From: Planctomycetota bacterium
GTDB lineage: Bacteria > Planctomycetota > MHYJ01 > JACPRB01
Direction of reading: 5' to 3'
DNA length: 47,530 nt
NCBI GenBank assembly: GCA_016209705.1
Contig: JACQVR010000077.1
Location: forward strand, 1 to 47,530
A program made the translations under genes and the position numbers. Positions within the stretch are counted from its first letter, which is position 1. Each line of letters opens with the position of its first letter. The notes beneath the pieces are model-generated. The model searched no databases and was not told the origin of the DNA. It saw only the letters and a list, made by a program, of their open reading frames with translations. Below, in pieces: positions 8,854-18,560 of this stretch.

Positions 8854-10369
8854 GCGGCGCCTCCCGCGACATCGAATATTCTCCCGGCGGCGCGACCCGC
8901 TCCAGCGCCGCCCGAACCGCCGGCTCCGTCCGGTTCAGGATCAGCCCGGGCCACACCCCCAACACCACGATCAGCACCAGCAACGGCGCCAGCGACACGG
9001 CCTCCAGGGGCGAGGCGTCGAGCAACGCTTCGTTGCGGCGCGCCGTCACGGGACCCCAAAAGACGTCGCGATACAGCTTCAGCATGTAGACCGCGCCCAG
9101 CACCACGCCCAGCGCGGCCAGCACGGCCGCGCCCTGCCGCGTCTCGAACGCCCCCTTCAAGGCCAGAAATTCGCCGACGAATCCGTTCAGGCCGGGCAGT
9201 CCGATGGACGACAGCGTCACGATCATGAACATGGTCGCGTACCGCGGCATGGGCTTCGCCAAGCCGCCGAAATCATCCGTCCCGCGCCGATGCGCCCGCT
9301 CGTACAGAATGCCCACCAGAAGGAAGAGCGCCCCCGTGGAAAGTCCGTGATTCACCATCTGCAACACGGCTCCCTGTCCCCCCGCCAGCGTGAATGAGAA
9401 CAGCCCCAGCATGACGAAGCCGAGATGGCTGACGCTAGAATAGGCGATGAGCTTCTTGATGTCCGACTGCGCCATGCACATCAAGGCGCCGAAGAGAATG
9501 CTGACGACCGACAAGGCCACGACGGCCGGCGCGAACGCGGCCGCCCCTTCGGGGAAGAACGGAATGCAGATCCGCAGGAATCCGTACGCGCCCATCTTCA
9601 GGAGCACGCCGGCCAGGATCACCGACCCCGCGGTCGGCGCCTCGACGTGCGCGTCCGGCAGCCATGTGTGGAACGGGAACAGAGGGACCTTGATCGCGAA
9701 GGCGATCCCGAACGCCAGGAAAAGCCACTTCTGTTCCTGAAGCGACAAGCCCGCCAGCCCCGCCGGAAGCCGCTCCATGTCGAACATCCCGTCCGAAGCG
9801 AAATAGCAATAAAGAACCCCCACCAGCATGAAGAGGCTGCCGGCCATGGTGTACACCAGGAATTTGACCGACGCGTAGACGCGCCTCGGCCCGCCCCAGA
9901 CTCCGATGATGAGAATCATCGGAATGAGCATCGCTTCCCAGAAGACGTAGAACAGGAACAGATCCCGCGCCATGAAGACGCCCAGCATCCCGGTCTCCAA
10001 CGACAGCAGCGCCGCGTAAAAAGCGCGCACCCGCACTTTCACCGCGCTCCAGGAAGCCAGCACGCACAGAGGAATCAGCAACGCGGTCAAGAACACCATC
10101 GCCAGGGAAATTCCGTCCACCCCCAGGGCATACCGGATGTCCAGCGCCCCGTCGTCGGTGGCGATCCAGGAGACCGATTCGGCGAACTGCATCCGCTCGC
10201 CCGCGCCCGCGTCGAATCCCGCGACCAGCAGAATCGCGCCCACGGCGACCGCCGAGGACACGGCGAGCGCGATCTTCTTGATGAGCTCCTTGCGCGAAAC
10301 CGCCAGCAACCCCGCCGCAGCCGCGGCCGGAAGCCACGTCACCAGGGACAGCCAAGGAACGTTATCCAT
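8840..10369 (-). CDS. nuoM: NADH-quinone oxidoreductase subunit M
   Basis: A 509-aa antiporter-like Complex I subunit. Key segments are FYVFWEAMLIPMILIIGVWGG (Glu of TM5), FAIKVPLFPFHTWLPDAHVEAP (Lys in TM7 and the HTWLPDAH loop) and KKLIAYSSVSHLGFVMLGL. Length and about 14 TM helices match the family. It overlaps nuoL by 8 nt and nuoN by 14 nt, which suggests coupled translation. The C-terminus EAPHADR is hydrophilic. Proton translocation in the inner membrane is its expected role. Confidence 0.95.
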   Translation of the reverse strand: MDNVPWLSLVTWLPAAAAAGLLAVSRKELIKKIALAVSSAVAVGAILLVAGFDAGAGERMQFAESVSWIATDDGALDIRYALGVDGISLAMVFLTALLIPLCVLASWSAVKVRVRAFYAALLSLETGMLGVFMARDLFLFYVFWEAMLIPMILIIGVWGGPRRVYASVKFLVYTMAGSLFMLVGVLYCYFASDGMFDMERLPAGLAGLSLQEQKWLFLAFGIAFAIKVPLFPFHTWLPDAHVEAPTAGSVILAGVLLKMGAYGFLRICIPFFPEGAAAFAPAVVALSVVSILFGALMCMAQSDIKKLIAYSSVSHLGFVMLGLFSFTLAGGQGAVLQMVNHGLSTGALFLLVGILYERAHRRGTDDFGGLAKPMPRYATMFMIVTLSSIGLPGLNGFVGEFLALKGAFETRQGAAVLAALGVVLGAVYMLKLYRDVFWGPVTARRNEALLDASPLEAVSLAPLLVLIVVLGVWPGLILNRTEPAVRAALERVAPPGEYSMSREAPHADR

Positions 10370-12272
10370 GGTTTAAGATGCGGTAGAGCACGTACGCCAG
10401 GAGCCCCGCCGAGCCGACCGCCATGGCGCCCGCCGCCAAGCTGATAACGCCCGTATGCACCCGCTTCAGCGCGGTGCCGGCGCGGTACGCCAACCACCCC
10501 GCGCCTTCCACCATCAACGCGTCGATCAACACCCGGTCGACCGCGAGCCACAAAGCCGCCGCGGCCGTCTTCGTGCCCGCCACGACGGTCCAGTGATACG
10601 CCTCATCGACATAGAACTTGTTCGATACCCACCGATAGGCGACGCGTCCGAGATCGCTCTCCGCGAACCGCGCGGCGAGGTCGCCCCGCAGGGCGTACAA
10701 CGCGAAGGCTGCGCCGAATCCGGAAAGGGACAGGATCCATGACAGGGTGGCGTTCAGCGCATGCGCATGAGGCGGCGCCGTCCCATGCGCCGCGACTTGC
10801 CCTCCCGACAGGAAGCGCTCCATCCACGGATTCAAGAGTCCTCCGGCGAAGAGCGACCCGACGGCCAACACGACCAGCGGCACGAACATGCTCGATCCCG
10901 GCCGGTGGAGGTCATGGCGCGGTTCCGCCGCCGCTCCGAAGAAGACCCGCACGAGCAGACGCGCGGAATAGAACGCCGTCAGGAAGGCGGTCGCCAACAA
11001 CGCGATCCAGACGAATCCGAACGCGTTGTATCCCATGTTCGCGCGCGCATACACGGCTTGGAGGATCGCGTCTTTGCTGAAGAAGCCCGCTGAACCGGGG
11101 AGGCCCGCCAGGGCGACGGCGCCGCAGATGAACGTCAAGAACACCCCGGGCAACGATTTCGCCAGCCCGCCCATCTTCCGAATATCCTGTTCGCCGTGAA
11201 GCGCGTGGATCACGGCGCCGGCGCCGAGGAAGAGCAGCGCCTTGAAGAAGGCGTGCGTCACGATGTGGAACGTTCCCGTGTAAAAGAACGTGCTGGCCAT
11301 GCCCGCGAACATGAAGCCGAGCTGGCTGATGGTCGAGTACGCCAGCACCTTCTTGATGTCCGTTTGTACGACGGCGATGAGGGCCGCCAGCAGCGCCGTG
11401 GCCGCGGCCACGATCGCCACGACCTTCATGATTTCCGGGACCTGGACGTAGAGAAAATCAAGCCGGCCGATCATGTAAACGCCCGCCGTCACCATGGTGG
11501 CCGCGTGGATGAGCGCGCTCACCGGCGTCGGACCCGCCATCGCGTCGGGCAGCCACACGTGCAAGGGAATCTGCGCGCTCTTGCCGCAAGCGCCCAAGAA
11601 CAGCAGCGCCGCGGGCGCCAGCAGCAGCACCGGCGCCCCGCCCCCCTCAAGAACCGCCGATCTCAGCTCCTGGAAGTTCACCGTCCCGAACGACACGAAG
11701 AGAAACAGAATCCCCAGCAGGAATCCGAAGTCGCCGACCCGGTTGACCACGAACGCCTTCTTGCCGGCGTCCGCGTTCTTGAGATCCTGGTACCAGAAGC
11801 CGATCAAGAGATACGAACAGAGTCCCACCCCTTCCCATCCCACGAACATCACCAGCAGGTTGTCCGCGAGCACGAGGACGAGCATCGAAAACATGAAGAG
11901 GTTGAGGTAGGCGAAATAGCGGCTGAAGCCGGGGTCCTCCTTCATGTAACCGAGCGAATAGATATGAATCAGCGATCCAATGCCGGTCACCACCAGGAGC
12001 ATGACGGAAGCGAGGGGGTCGACCCGAAATCCGACGTCGATCGCCGTTTCCCCCGCCGGAATCCACCGCCACAGCGTCTGGCTGATGAGGACGCCCGAAG
12101 CCGCCTCCAGGAACGCCGGCAGCGCCACGACGAAGGCAAGCACCGGCCCGGCGACCCCGATCATCCCTGAAAGTCCGCGGGACATTCTGCGACCCGCGAC
12201 CGCATTGACGAGAAATCCCGCCAGCGGCAGCGCCGGGATCAACCAAATCACGTCGTGAACCCAAGCGGTCAT
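10362..12272 (-). CDS. nuoL: NADH-quinone oxidoreductase subunit L
   Basis: A 636-aa largest antiporter-like subunit, near the normal length (about 613 in E. coli). Recognisable parts are FVGWEGVGLCSYLLIGFWY (TM5 Glu), KSAQIPLHVWLPDAMAGPTP (TM7 Lys and loop His), KKVLAYSTISQLGFMF and a C-terminal region with the soluble/lateral-helix segment YRWVSNKFYVDEAYHW. It carries the long lateral helix bracing the membrane arm. It follows nuoK after a 363-nt spacer made almost wholly of repeats, the largest gap in the operon. Confidence 0.95.
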   Translation of the reverse strand: MTAWVHDVIWLIPALPLAGFLVNAVAGRRMSRGLSGMIGVAGPVLAFVVALPAFLEAASGVLISQTLWRWIPAGETAIDVGFRVDPLASVMLLVVTGIGSLIHIYSLGYMKEDPGFSRYFAYLNLFMFSMLVLVLADNLLVMFVGWEGVGLCSYLLIGFWYQDLKNADAGKKAFVVNRVGDFGFLLGILFLFVSFGTVNFQELRSAVLEGGGAPVLLLAPAALLFLGACGKSAQIPLHVWLPDAMAGPTPVSALIHAATMVTAGVYMIGRLDFLYVQVPEIMKVVAIVAAATALLAALIAVVQTDIKKVLAYSTISQLGFMFAGMASTFFYTGTFHIVTHAFFKALLFLGAGAVIHALHGEQDIRKMGGLAKSLPGVFLTFICGAVALAGLPGSAGFFSKDAILQAVYARANMGYNAFGFVWIALLATAFLTAFYSARLLVRVFFGAAAEPRHDLHRPGSSMFVPLVVLAVGSLFAGGLLNPWMERFLSGGQVAAHGTAPPHAHALNATLSWILSLSGFGAAFALYALRGDLAARFAESDLGRVAYRWVSNKFYVDEAYHWTVVAGTKTAAAALWLAVDRVLIDALMVEGAGWLAYRAGTALKRVHTGVISLAAGAMAVGSAGLLAYVLYRILNHG

Positions 12273-12295
12273 TTAGGGTGTCCTAAGTCCGCTGT

Positions 12296-12372
12296 CGATG
12301 GAGATGCGGAGATCGGGAAACCAGGTTCCCACAAGACATCTCCCCCTCTTCACCCTCTGCATATCTCCCCCC
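12296..12372. repeat. Heptamer-periodic dyad array (GGAGAT word)
   Basis: In the nuoK-nuoL spacer, GGAGAT words on one side (GGAGATGCGGAGATCGGG) face the complement ATCTCC words on the other (ACATCTCCCC ... ATATCTCCCC). The array can fold on itself as RNA. It begins 24 nt upstream of the nuoL start. Confidence 0.6.
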
Positions 12373-12381
12373 AATTTCTTC

Positions 12382-12424
12382 TCCGTGGCTCCGTGTTCTC
12401 CGTGGTTCATTCGTTCTCTGTACC
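12382..12424. repeat. Short-word repeat (CTCCGTG)
   Basis: Tandem CTCCGTG/TTCTCCGTGG words with 7-8 nt period (CTCCGTGGCTCCGTGTTCTC, then CGTGGTTCATTC). A direct-repeat relative of the neighbouring dyad arrays with no obvious complementary arm. Confidence 0.6.
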
Positions 12425-12475
12425 GCTAACGTGCAAAATCTTCGCGTGACGCAAAAATTTTCATGCGATACGGCG

Positions 12476-12558
12476 AAGTCCACAGTCCATAGTCCACGGT
12501 CCAGAGTCGCCGCGAACCGGAAATCCGACTCTGGACTCTGGACTTCGGACTCTGGACT
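12476..12558. repeat. Heptamer-periodic dyad array (AGTCCA/TGGACT word)
   Basis: The left half is built from GTCCACAGTCCATAGTCCAC and GTCCAGAGTC. The right half is the complementary CTCTGGACTCTGGACTTCGG with 7-nt periodicity. Between them lies about 20 nt of unrepeated sequence that would form the loop. Confidence 0.8.
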
Positions 12559-12614
12559 CCCAGCGCGGCGACAGAAAGCATGGTAGAAGTTAGCTTGCGG
12601 CTCGCCGCGCTGGG
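12559..12614 (-). other. 13-bp perfect inverted repeat downstream of nuoK
   Basis: CCCAGCGCGGCGA (12559-12571) pairs perfectly with TCGCCGCGCTGGG (12602-12614) across a 30-nt loop. On the nuo transcript it lies 21 nt after the nuoK stop. No U-tract follows, so it is more likely an mRNA-stabilising or processing hairpin than a full terminator. Confidence 0.7.
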
Positions 12615-12635
12615 AACTCCGTCTCCTCCGTGCCC

Positions 12636-12925
12636 TCAGCCTTTGAGCATCGTCAAATCGCCCGAATCGACGGTCCTTCGATTTCGGAAGAGCGCGATGA
12701 GCAGCGCCAACCCGACGCCCGCTTCGGCCGCGGCCACGCCGATGACCGTCAACACGAATACCTGCCCTTCCAGGTTTTGATGCGCCCTCGAGAACGCCAC
12801 GAGCGCCACGTTGACGCCGTTCAGCATCAACTCGATCGACATGAGCACGATGAGCAGGTTTCGGCGCCCGAGCACTCCGTACGCGCCGATCACGAATAGC
12901 GCGGCGCTTAAGAGGAGGTATTTGG

Positions 12926-12929
<4 letters not shown>
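12636..12929 (-). CDS. nuoK: NADH-quinone oxidoreductase subunit K
   Basis: A 97-aa, three-helix membrane subunit of normal length. The conserved GRRNLLIVLMSIELMLNGVN carries the buried Glu of TM2, and the second acidic site lies in AAAEAGVGLALLIALFRNR. It starts in an ATGA overlap with nuoJ. It is followed by the repeat-filled 363-nt spacer and the 13-bp hairpin, which separate the ABCDEFGHIJK block from LMN. Confidence 0.95.
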
Positions 12930-13503
<574 letters not shown>

Positions 13504-13507
<4 letters not shown>

Positions 13508-13938
13508 CGGCTGAGCAGCTTGTGAAGGTCGTAAATCTTATCCGCGCGCGAGGTCGCCACGATATTGTAAGTGGGCGTCAACTCGATGGCGTCGCACGGG
13601 CACGCCTCCTCGCACATCCCGCAATAGATGCACTTCAACATGTCGATATTAAACGTGACCGGGATCTTGTCCCGATCCGGCCAGGGAGACGGCCCCGCCA
13701 CGATTTCGATGCACTCGGCCGGGCACGCCGTCTGGCACATGAAGCAGGCGACGCACTTCATCCGGCCTTGCTCGTCTTTCTTGAGCCGGTGCTCTCCCCG
13801 ATACCCCTTGCGCGGCACTTTCGCTTGATCCGGGTATTCGACGGTCTCCTTGCGCGAAAAGAACCGCCGCATCGTCACCCACAGGCCTTTCGCGACCGCC
13901 GGCAAGTAAAGCCTCATTTTGAACTTTCCCATCTTCAT
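13504..13938 (-). CDS. nuoI: NADH-quinone oxidoreductase subunit I
   Basis: A 144-aa 8Fe ferredoxin-like subunit carrying clusters N6a and N6b. The motifs are CVACFMCQTACP with the distal Cys in the same repeat, and CIYCGMCEEACP. The N-terminal amphipathic stretch (KGLWVTMRRFFSRKETVEYP) is the membrane-associated part. The start is the ATG at 13938, in a 4-nt ATGA overlap with nuoH; longer upstream extensions are only the nuoH gene in another frame. Confidence 0.95.
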
Positions 13939-14993
13939 CGCTCGCCCCACGCCACCCCTATGACCGCGATGACCAACAAATTGACCAGCGCGATCGGAAG
14001 CAGCACCTTCCATCCCAAACGCATCAATTGATCGTACCGGAAGCGGGGCAGCGTCCAGCGGATCCATATGTACAGCGCGATCACGGCTCCCATCTTGGCC
14101 ACAAACACCCCGTGCGACAGCAGCCCCCCTATCCAGCTCGTGTCCGCCGGATCCACCAGGCCCGGGAAATGCCATCCCCCCAGGAAGAGCGTCACGAAGA
14201 GCGCGCTCATCGTGATCATGGCCGCGTATTCCGCCATGAAATACATCGCGAACTTCATGCTGGAATATTCGGTGTGATATCCGGCGACCAGCTCCGCCTC
14301 GCATTCGGGCAGGTCGAACGGCAGGCGGTTGTTTTCCGCCAGCGCGGCGACATAGAAGACCAGTCCCGCCACGAGCCCGGACGGAAGGAGCAAGAGGTTC
14401 CCGCCGCCGAACAGATTCCAACTCAGAAACGCCGATCGCGTCTGGCGCGCCACGATTTCCCGCATGTCCACCGTTCCCGCCATGAGGATGATCGTGATGA
14501 TCGACAGCCCCAGGGTCAGCTCGTACGAGATGAGCTGGGCCGACGCGCGCAAACCTCCCAGCAGCGAATACTTGTTGTTCGACGCCCACCCCCCGAAGGC
14601 GACCCCGTAGACGCCCAGCGACAGGACCGACATCACGAACAGGACCCCGATCGGGAGATTGGCCACTTGCAGATGCTCCTCCCCGATGCGGTTTCCGAAC
14701 GGGATTACGGTAAATACCAGCAACGGCGGCACGAACACGAAGAGCGGCGCAAGCTGGTACAGAAACCGATCCGCCGCGCCCGGCGTGACGTCCTCCTTGA
14801 AGAGGAGTTTGACGGCATCCGCCACAGGCTGGAAGAATCCCGCCGCCTTCAAGCCCAGCACCGCCGTTCGGTTCGGACCGATCCGCCCCTGGATGGATGC
14901 GCTGATCTTCCGCTCCAGCCAAACGAGGACCGGCACGCCCTGGAGCACCAGGGCGATCACAAACACGATTTTCGCCAGGTCCCAGATGTTCAT
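13935..14993 (-). CDS. nuoH: NADH-quinone oxidoreductase subunit H
   Basis: A 352-aa membrane subunit forming the quinone-access tunnel. Landmarks are VWLERKISASIQGRIGPNRT, the charged loop containing DAVKLLFKEDVTP, and NNRLPFDLPECEAELVAGYH with its conserved acidic residues, then FRYDQLMRLGWKVLLP near the C-terminus. Eight or nine TM helices, usual length. It has 4-nt overlaps with both nuoG and nuoI. Confidence 0.95.
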   Translation of the reverse strand: MNIWDLAKIVFVIALVLQGVPVLVWLERKISASIQGRIGPNRTAVLGLKAAGFFQPVADAVKLLFKEDVTPGAADRFLYQLAPLFVFVPPLLVFTVIPFGNRIGEEHLQVANLPIGVLFVMSVLSLGVYGVAFGGWASNNKYSLLGGLRASAQLISYELTLGLSIITIILMAGTVDMREIVARQTRSAFLSWNLFGGGNLLLLPSGLVAGLVFYVAALAENNRLPFDLPECEAELVAGYHTEYSSMKFAMYFMAEYAAMITMSALFVTLFLGGWHFPGLVDPADTSWIGGLLSHGVFVAKMGAVIALYIWIRWTLPRFRYDQLMRLGWKVLLPIALVNLLVIAVIGVAWGER

Positions 14994-16561
14994 GGCGCCG
15001 CCGATACCGATTCAGTCGCCTCGGGCAAGCCCACGCCGTGCTCGCCCAGTTTGGCGTAGTCCAGCCCGGCGAACTCGGAATATTCCCGCGCGCACTCCCC
15101 GAAGACGGTTTCGGCCGAGACCACCGCCTGCCGCGCCCCCAGGGCGACCAGCGCCATCTGCAACGTATCGACCTCCAGGCGCGCCCCGGCGGGCGGAGGC
15201 ACCACGCAATGAATCCTCTGGGCGCGGCGATCCACGTTGACGAACACGCCGTCCTTTTCCGCCCACGCCGTCCCCGGCAAGACCACCGAAGCGCGATCGG
15301 ACACGGGGCTCTGGAGGATATCGATCACGGCGAGAAATTCCAGCTTCTCCATCGCGGCCAGGAACGCTTGCGGCCATGGCGGATGGGGAATGCCGTTGAG
15401 CACGATCAATCCCTTGATCCGGCCGCCGTCGATGTCCGTGACTACACGCGCCAGTCCGTCCTGAACCGACGCTTCGCCCCACAGCCGGACGGCGAACGCC
15501 CGATTGGGCGTCTTGTCCGCCTCGATCACGAATCCCCCGGGGAACACCTGCCGCGCTCCCCGCTCGGCGGTCAGAATACCCGGCGCGGGCGCCTCCAGGG
15601 CCTTCATCAACTTCGCGAAGAGATGCATCTCTTCGACCGTCTGATACGTGGAAACAACCCCGCCCACGGATCCGGAACCGTATCGCTTGACGATCGCCCG
15701 CGCCGCCGAGGTCATTTCCTCGAACGTTCCCCGCCGGCTGTCGAGGCGCCGCTTCGAAGCGACGTACTCGAAGTTCCGGCGCCCTTCGTCGCACATCCAA
15801 TACTGGTTCACCGCTGCATTGGGTCGCGCGACGATCCGCTTGATGCGCCCGTCCAGCGAAGTCACGAGCGCGTTGCATCCGCGCGAGCAGGTGGCGCACA
15901 CCGTCTTCGTCTCCTGAGCGAACCACACCCGCGCCGAATAGAGGAAGTTCTTGTCGATGAGGGCGCCCACCGGACAGATGTCGACGACGTTGAGGGACAG
16001 CGGATTGTCGATCGGCACGCCGGGAAAAACGTCCACGACGGCGTGATCTCCGCGGTTGACGACGCACAGTTCGCCGGTGCCCGAAATCTCCTCGCAAAAC
16101 CGGACGCACCGCGTGCACACGATGCACCGATTCCCCCAGATCTTGATGTTGGGGCCGAGATCCTTCGTGGGCCGGATGTTCTTGGGCTCGACGAAGCGCG
16201 ACACTCCCCGGCGATACGTGTACGTATAGTCCTGAAGCGCGCACTCGCCGGACTTGTCGCAAATCGGGCAATCGAGCGGATGGTTGATCAACAAGAACTC
16301 GAGGACGTCCCGGCGCGCCTTGTCGATGTCGGGCCCCTCCGTCGTGATCTCGAGATGGTCCGTGCAGGGATACATGCACGACGCCTCGAGTTTCCGGCTG
16401 TTGGAGACCTTCACCAGGCACATCCGACAATTGCCCGCCGGCGTGAGGCCGGGATGGTAGCAGTAATGGGGCACGAACACCCCCGCCTCCAGGCACGCCT
16501 TGAGCGCGAGGGTTCCCGGCGCGACTTCGACTTCCTTCCCGTTGATCTTGACCTTGGGCAT
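14990..16561 (-). CDS. nuoG: NADH-quinone oxidoreductase subunit G (short form)
   Basis: A 523-aa NuoG. It carries an N-terminal [2Fe-2S] ferredoxin (HYCYHPGLTPAGNCRMCLVK with a later Cys), the N5 site H-x3-C-x2-C-x5-C in HPLDCPICDKSGEC, the 4Fe-4S set CIVCTRCVRFCEE/DICPVGAL, and a molybdopterin-oxidoreductase-type N7-like site (CATCSRGCNALV ... YWMCDEGR). It is much shorter than the ~900-aa E. coli protein; the C-terminal molybdopterin-like part is reduced. I chose the ATG at 16561 (AAGG about 8 nt upstream) because the ferredoxin domain starts there. Membrane-peripheral, in the NADH-to-Q electron path. Confidence 0.94.
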   Translation of the reverse strand: MPKVKINGKEVEVAPGTLALKACLEAGVFVPHYCYHPGLTPAGNCRMCLVKVSNSRKLEASCMYPCTDHLEITTEGPDIDKARRDVLEFLLINHPLDCPICDKSGECALQDYTYTYRRGVSRFVEPKNIRPTKDLGPNIKIWGNRCIVCTRCVRFCEEISGTGELCVVNRGDHAVVDVFPGVPIDNPLSLNVVDICPVGALIDKNFLYSARVWFAQETKTVCATCSRGCNALVTSLDGRIKRIVARPNAAVNQYWMCDEGRRNFEYVASKRRLDSRRGTFEEMTSAARAIVKRYGSGSVGGVVSTYQTVEEMHLFAKLMKALEAPAPGILTAERGARQVFPGGFVIEADKTPNRAFAVRLWGEASVQDGLARVVTDIDGGRIKGLIVLNGIPHPPWPQAFLAAMEKLEFLAVIDILQSPVSDRASVVLPGTAWAEKDGVFVNVDRRAQRIHCVVPPPAGARLEVDTLQMALVALGARQAVVSAETVFGECAREYSEFAGLDYAKLGEHGVGLPEATESVSAAP

Positions 16562-16576
16562 ATTGGACCTTGAAGA

Positions 16577-16636
16577 CCCGTTGACCGCATGCCGGCGCAC
16601 ATTCCGTCAACATGCGGTCAACGGTCGGCGGTCAAC
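16577..16636. repeat. Short-word dyad array (GTTGACCGC/GCGGTCAAC)
   Basis: Fills the nuoEF-nuoG gap: GTTGACCGCATG on one side and CATGCGGTCAAC, then CGGTCGGCGGTCAAC on the other. It runs into the nuoEF stop codon (16632-16634). Confidence 0.75.
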
Positions 16637-18467
16637 GATTCTCCGCCGCTAATTCCACCGGTACTGTCCGCGTTTGTCCGTTTTTCTTGAACGGGCATCC
16701 CTGCTGCGCCACGTGGGCTTCGAACTCGGGCCGGAATTTCTGGACGATGCTTTTCGCGGGCATCGCCGCCGCATCGGCCAGGACGCAGATCGTGCGGCCC
16801 ACCATTTCGTCGCATACCTCCAGCACGATCCCCAGGTCTTCCGGACGCCCGCGGCCCGTCTCTAACCGCGCCAGAATCTTGTCCAGCCAGCCGGTTCCTT
16901 CCCGGCAGGGGGTGCACTGGCCGCAGGACTCGTGATGATAGAAGCGCAGGATGTTCCACAGCGCCTCCACCATGCACGTCCGATCATCCATGACGATCAC
17001 GCCGCCGGAGCCCAGCATCGTCTTGGCGGCGGCCAGCGAGTCGAAATCCATCTTCACGTCGACCTCGTCCACGGTCAGGACGGCGGCGCTCGATCCGCCG
17101 GGGATGACCGCCTTGAGCGCCCGGCCCTCGGGCAAGCCGCCCGCCAAATCATAGATCATCTCGCGCAAAGGCAGCCCCAGGGGCAGCTCATACAGCCCCG
17201 GGCGCTGGACGTGCCCGCACAGACAGAAGATCTTCGTCCCCGGACTTTTTTCGGTCCCGAACTTCCGGAACCAATCGATCCCGTTTCCCAAAATAAGGGG
17301 GAGGCAGGCCAGTGTCTCGACGTTGTTGACGATCGTCGGAGAGCGAAAGAACCCCTCGACGGCCGGAAACGGCGGCTTGATCTTCGGATAACCGCGATTC
17401 CCCTCCAGCGAGGTGATGAGCCCCGTCTCTTCCCCGCAGATGTACGCGCCCGCTCCGCGATGGACGGTCACGTCGAGCCGGTAATCGGCGCCGAAGCATT
17501 TCGCTCCGAGGAAACCCTTCGCGGCGGCTTCGTCGACCGCCCGCCGCAGCACCTGCGCGCCGTAGCCGAACTCGCCGCGGATGTAGACATACGCCGAATG
17601 CGACTGGATCGCCCAGGCCGCGATGAGAATGCCCTCGATCACCCGGTGGGGATCCCGTTCGGTGAGCATCTTGTCCTTGAACGTGCCGGGCTCGCTCTCG
17701 TCGTCGTTGCAGATGAGGTACTTGGGTTTCGGGCTCGCGGCCGGGACGAAGCCCCATTTCATGCCGGTCGGGAACCCCGCGCCGCCGCGGCCGCGAAGGC
17801 CGGATTGCTTGACCAGTTCGATGACCTCCGCCGGTTTCATCGTTCGAATCACGCGCTCCGCCTGCTTATAGCCGCCCCGCGCGAGATAGTGGTCGACCGT
17901 GAACGAGTCCCGCTCCAAAACGTGCTTCAGGAGGATCGGCTCGTACTTCGTCGTGGGGATGGAATACGGCGGAAGCTCGGGCTTCCACGTTCCGGAGCGG
18001 ATCCGCTCGACGATCTCATCCGCCGTTTCCGGATTCACGACATCCACGTAGTCGTCGTTGACCTGGAGGCACGGCGCCTTGTCGCAGTTGGCCAGGCATT
18101 CGACCTTCTTGAGCGTGAACAGGCCGTCCGGCGTCGTTTCCCCGGGCCGAATCCCCAGGCGATTTCCCAGGTGGCCAGCCAGGTCGAGCCCGCCACGCAA
18201 CGCGCATGGAAGCGTCGCGCAGACCTGAAGGAGATATTTCCCGTCGGTCGGACGGCGGTAATGGGTGTAGAATGTGAAGACGCCGTACACCTTCGCGGGC
18301 GATACGCCGATCCGCTTCGCCACGGCGGCCATGCCCTCCTCGGTCACGGAGCCAAATTCTTGCTCCAGCAACCGCAGCGCCGGAAGCAGCGCCGCTTCCC
18401 GCTTCGGATAACGGGCGCAAAGCGCCTCCAGCTCGTTTATGAACCCCTGGGTCAATTGGAGACTCAT
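16632..18467 (-). CDS. nuoEF: NADH-quinone oxidoreductase NuoE-NuoF fusion
   Basis: A single 611-aa reading frame joins two normally separate subunits. Residues ~1-165 are NuoE (thioredoxin-like [2Fe-2S] N1a) with ligands in CATLPC and ECLANCDKAPC. Residues ~170-611 are NuoF, with the FMN/NADH loop LRGRGGAGFPTGMKWGF, acidic CNDDESEPGTFKDK, GAGAYICGEETGLITSLEG and the N3 [4Fe-4S] motif SCGQCTPCREG plus a later Cys in TICVLAD. There is almost no linker (around EIVERIRSGTWKPELPPY). All catalytic residues are present, so it should be an active NADH-oxidising module. The fusion fixes 1:1 stoichiometry. Gaps on both sides are filled by repeat arrays. Confidence 0.95.
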   Translation of the reverse strand: MSLQLTQGFINELEALCARYPKREAALLPALRLLEQEFGSVTEEGMAAVAKRIGVSPAKVYGVFTFYTHYRRPTDGKYLLQVCATLPCALRGGLDLAGHLGNRLGIRPGETTPDGLFTLKKVECLANCDKAPCLQVNDDYVDVVNPETADEIVERIRSGTWKPELPPYSIPTTKYEPILLKHVLERDSFTVDHYLARGGYKQAERVIRTMKPAEVIELVKQSGLRGRGGAGFPTGMKWGFVPAASPKPKYLICNDDESEPGTFKDKMLTERDPHRVIEGILIAAWAIQSHSAYVYIRGEFGYGAQVLRRAVDEAAAKGFLGAKCFGADYRLDVTVHRGAGAYICGEETGLITSLEGNRGYPKIKPPFPAVEGFFRSPTIVNNVETLACLPLILGNGIDWFRKFGTEKSPGTKIFCLCGHVQRPGLYELPLGLPLREMIYDLAGGLPEGRALKAVIPGGSSAAVLTVDEVDVKMDFDSLAAAKTMLGSGGVIVMDDRTCMVEALWNILRFYHHESCGQCTPCREGTGWLDKILARLETGRGRPEDLGIVLEVCDEMVGRTICVLADAAAMPAKSIVQKFRPEFEAHVAQQGCPFKKNGQTRTVPVELAAENR

Positions 18468-18469
18468 AG

Positions 18470-18560
18470 CGATTCTTGATTCACGATTCGCGATTCTCGA
18501 TGGAGATGGGAAGCTTCGTCAACGCATCGAAAATCGAAAATCCAGAATCCAGAATCGGGA
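18470..18560. repeat. Heptamer-periodic dyad array (GATTCTT/AGAATC word)
   Basis: Fills the nuoD-nuoEF gap from stop to start. GATTCTTGATTCACGATTCG words on one side face ATCGAAAATC and CCAGAATCCAGAATCG words on the other, with about 25 nt between. Confidence 0.8.

Noticed and set aside
8570..12170. Long plus-strand frames opposite nuoN, nuoM and nuoL
   Set aside because: Arg/His/Gln-rich translations mirror the Complex I genes; no start signals or domains.
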